A stretch of 42,406 nt of DNA from Lactobacillus bombicola (GTDB taxonomy: Bacteria > Bacillota > Bacilli > Lactobacillales > Lactobacillaceae), in NCBI RefSeq assembly GCF_900112665.1, contig NZ_FOMN01000011.1, positions 1-42,406 on the forward strand, in the 5' to 3' direction. The position numbers and the translations under genes are program-made. Positions within the stretch are counted from its first letter, which is position 1; each line of letters begins with the position of its first letter. Below the pieces are notes generated by a model. The model had not been told where the DNA came from. It saw only the letters and a program-made list of their open reading frames with translations, and made no database searches. This document shows positions 40,545 to 42,406 of this stretch, piece after piece.

Positions 40545-41354
40545 ATGACAACAAAAGCAACTGATACAATAGATGTAGATGTGATAGCTAGTGAATGGCT
40601 TAAATTTGTTAGTAATGAAAACAAATTTAGACTAATAGATAATAGTCATGTTAATGTAGATACCCCAATTACAGACCCTTTTGGAGATAGTATATCTTTA
40701 ATGATAAGTAGAGACGGAAATTATTATAAGGTTACTGATCAGGGGTATACTATTTGGAATTTAACAGTAAGAAACATAAATGTTAAAAGTAAAAACTCTA
40801 AAAGAAATCAGATATTAAATTCAATTGTGGAATTTGAAAATGTGAAACTTTCTTCTGATGATAATGAAATATTTCAAATAGGAACTGATAAAAATATACC
40901 TCAAATGTTAAATGACGTTACTCAAGCAGTATTGAAAGTATCTAATTTAGCATTCTCTAATGTAACTAATACGCAGAAAATATTTATAGATGATGTCAAT
41001 GAATATTTCAAGTCTAATAAAAGTTTTAAGTATCTAGCTGATTTAAAAATGAGTGGGAAATCTAATTTAACTTATGATATTGATTTTTTATTTAATCATA
41101 AAAACGGTAAAAGTGATATAGCACAAGTAGTAGACTCTCTTTCAAAAGGGTTGGTTGAGAAAACGATAGGAATTTATTTTGATACAGAGAAGTTTAGGGA
41201 TAAGAACAAAAACGCATCATATTCCCTTATTGTACCAAATCTAAAAACTGATAATGATTTTAATTTAGCTGATAGTCTTAGGAGTCATGATATTCCAGTA
41301 ATGGACTTTACTAGGAAAGATAAACTGAAAAAGAAATATGGTTTTGCAGCATAA
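40545..41354 (+). CDS. DUF1828/DUF1829 two-domain protein
   Basis: 269 aa. The N-terminal domain (about 30-125: VNVDTPITDPFGDSISLMIS, then YYKVTDQGYTIWNL) matches DUF1828, and the C-terminal domain (about 145-255: FIDDVNEYFKSNKSFKYLAD, then LKMSGKSNLTYDIDFLF) matches DUF1829. GAAGGGAG lies upstream of the ATG. It follows the DUF6978 gene by 24 bases, so the two are probably one operon. Biochemical activity is not established; the position after the lysis genes next to att is where prophages carry defence and fitness genes. Confidence 0.8.
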   Translation: MTTKATDTIDVDVIASEWLKFVSNENKFRLIDNSHVNVDTPITDPFGDSISLMISRDGNYYKVTDQGYTIWNLTVRNINVKSKNSKRNQILNSIVEFENVKLSSDDNEIFQIGTDKNIPQMLNDVTQAVLKVSNLAFSNVTNTQKIFIDDVNEYFKSNKSFKYLADLKMSGKSNLTYDIDFLFNHKNGKSDIAQVVDSLSKGLVEKTIGIYFDTEKFRDKNKNASYSLIVPNLKTDNDFNLADSLRSHDIPVMDFTRKDKLKKKYGFAA

Positions 41355-41465
41355 AATAATTTTTGTAAAATGCTTATATATCAGTTTTTAAGCTTACGAA
41401 TTGAGTAAAGTCTATCTTTTTACTAAAATGATATATTTTGTCATGTTTCAACAAATAAATAAGCT

Positions 41466-41507
41466 AAATAAGCCACTCTGGAGTTAATACTCTGGGGTGG
41501 CTTATTT
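41466..41507. terminator. Bidirectional terminator between accessory units
   Basis: AAATAAGCCAC (41466-41476) pairs with GTGGCTTATTT (41497-41507), with an inner GAGT/ACTC extension (41482-41485, 41489-41492). Flanking A- and T-rich ends allow either direction. The GCCAC/GTGGC core recurs at 42090-42115 and 42241-42266. Confidence 0.7.
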
Positions 41508-41558
41508 ATAAGTATAATAATATAATTATTTGGTACAGTTTTAGCAAGGAGGAAAGAA

Positions 41559-42059
41559 ATGAAAATAAAGAAATATATAATTGCAATTGTGTTAATTGCG
41601 ACTATGGGAGTAAGTACAGTCTGCACAATTAATAATGCCAAAATTGTTGATGCAAAGATTAATACTGCAGTTTTTCCGAAAAAAATACGGGGTACATGGT
41701 ATAGTGGAAATGGTAATAAAACTGTTATTACTCCTAAGAAATATATATCTTATGATGGTGGTCACAAATATGTAAGTTATTTACATGTCAGACATAACAA
41801 TTCTAAGATGTCTAATAAAACACAAAATTGGATTTATTTTTTTGATCGTGGACAAGTCAATGGTAGAAGATGGATTACTATAAAAGGTTGGAATGCAATG
41901 ATGGGCTTTGGAACACATTACAATGTTTCGAAACTTAATGGTCATTATGTATTAACTACTGCAATAGGAGAACCAATTAGTGGTTCAAGCCATTCGTACA
42001 AATCATTAAAACTTGCAAGACAATTAAAGAATCAGCGTTATTTAGGTTTTAAATACTGA
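41559..42059 (+). CDS. Secreted accessory protein, unknown function
   Basis: 166 aa with a clear signal peptide: KIKK, a hydrophobic core (YIIAIVLIATMGVSTVC) and a likely cut near residue 27-33 (NNAKIVDAK). No lipobox. The mature part (about 135 aa) is basic, rich in Tyr/Trp/Gly/Asn, with IRGTWYSGNGNKTVITPKKY resembling small secreted lactobacillar domains. GGAGGAAAG lies upstream of the ATG. It has its own terminators on both sides and so is a lysogenic-conversion (moron) gene. It may act at the wall or against other bacteria; this is unproven. Confidence 0.8.
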   Translation: MKIKKYIIAIVLIATMGVSTVCTINNAKIVDAKINTAVFPKKIRGTWYSGNGNKTVITPKKYISYDGGHKYVSYLHVRHNNSKMSNKTQNWIYFFDRGQVNGRRWITIKGWNAMMGFGTHYNVSKLNGHYVLTTAIGEPISGSSHSYKSLKLARQLKNQRYLGFKY

Positions 42060-42089
42060 TAATTCAAGCGCACAATAATAAAATTAAAC

Positions 42090-42122
42090 GCCACTCAGAT
42101 TAGATTCTGGGTGGCTTTTTTT
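42090..42122 (+). terminator. Terminator of the secreted-protein gene
   Basis: GCCACTCAGA (42090-42099) pairs with TCTGGGTGGC (42106-42115) with one G-U pair and is followed by seven T (42116-42122). It is 30 bases after the stop codon. Confidence 0.88.
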
Positions 42123-42240
42123 ATGCAAAAAATAATTTATATTCGATAATATATCATAAAGCCTGATACATCAACGTTTCAAATAAAAATATTTATTTGA
42201 TTTTATGCAAAAAAATTAAATGCAAGAAAAAACAAATAAA

Positions 42241-42267
42241 AAAGCCACTCTTTACAGAGTGGCTTTT
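42241..42267. terminator. Bidirectional terminator beside the right attachment site
   Basis: A perfect stem AAAGCCACTCT (42241-42251) with AGAGTGGCTTT (42256-42266), preceded by A-rich and followed by T-rich bases, can stop transcription both ways. It insulates the phage from host transcription. The preceding bases 42123-42240 are AT-rich with no gene. Confidence 0.8.
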
Positions 42268-42290
42268 ATGTTAGCCAAAATGTTAGCCAA
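42268..42290 (+). repeat. Integrase arm-type sites, right side
   Basis: ATGTTAGCCAA occurs at 42268-42278 and 42280-42290, 21 bp before the right core, in the same orientation as the pair at 141-162. The presence of both pairs completes an attP-like layout when the ends are joined. Confidence 0.7.
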
Positions 42291-42311
42291 CTTTTTTGTT
42301 TTTTAAGTTTT

Positions 42312-42406
42312 CTAAAGGCTTCTTGGAACTAAAAAATCCTTTAGATAAGCATTTTTATTTTCTAAGGTTTTCTAAAATATATATTAAATAGACCACCGGG
42401 GTCATT
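42312..42406. repeat. Right attachment-site core (attR side)
   Basis: Identical over 95 bases to 1-95. The base just before it is T. In a prophage reading this is attR; in a circular reading it is the same attP seen twice. The repeat bounds the phage exactly, with integrase next to the other end. Confidence 0.85.

Overview
The window is a complete temperate phage genome of the contractile-tail (myovirus-like) type, read as an integrated prophage or its excised circle opened at the attachment site. A perfect 95-bp direct repeat sits at both ends (1-95 and 42312-42406), each copy flanked on its inner side by a pair of 11-bp repeats (ATGTTAGCCAA) that look like integrase arm sites. The AT-rich base composition, the ORF6N antirepressor, DUF771, DUF1351, ERF, ArpU, LLH-holin and XkdX families, and the peptide style of the accessory proteins point to a Lactobacillus host of the acidophilus/gasseri/crispatus group. 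The species cannot be fixed from the sequence alone.

Layout. (1) 1-4034, leftward: integrase, a membrane protein, a 52-aa peptide, an ImmA/IrrE-type protease and a short CI-like repressor; this is the lysogeny module. (2) 4035-4269: divergent switch with several operator-like sites. (3) 4270-13384, rightward early genes: Cro-like protein, antirepressor, small proteins, DUF1351/ERF recombination, a replisome organizer with internal iterons (likely origin), a DnaC-like loader, an orphan DNA methyltransferase, many small proteins, a VRR-NUC nuclease and an ArpU-type late regulator. (4) 13385-13740: a non-coding control region with four in-phase 11-bp repeats, a terminator and a compact tRNA-like structured RNA. 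(5) 13741-23657: packaging and head genes (TerS, TerL, DUF1073 portal, MuF-like protein, LysM protein, DUF2213 protease/scaffold, decoration protein, DUF2184 capsid, connectors), interrupted by a HicA/HicB toxin-antitoxin cassette. (6) 23657-38647: tail genes (DUF3383 sheath, tube, frameshifted chaperone pair, 1770-aa tape measure with two wall-hydrolase domains, hub, spike, gp25-like, gpJ-like, DUF2313, receptor-binding fibre, XkdX). (7) 38671-39925: holin-type membrane proteins and an amidase endolysin, closed by a strong terminator. (8) 39978-42311: lysogenic-conversion region with a DUF6978 + DUF1828/DUF1829 gene pair and a secreted protein, separated by look-alike terminators.

Working together: the repressor and ImmA protease hold and release lysogeny; the early operon recombines and replicates the DNA; ArpU and the 13.4-kb control region probably switch on late genes, which build a contractile particle and lyse the cell. 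The most notable non-standard signals are a solitary type I-E CRISPR-repeat-like unit directly behind a perfect TATAAT box (2592-2634), which resembles RNA-based anti-CRISPR units; a tRNA acceptor/T-arm mini-helix RNA upstream of TerS; the two-gene DUF6978/DUF1829 module; and small terminator-ended units opposing the integrase and membrane-protein genes.
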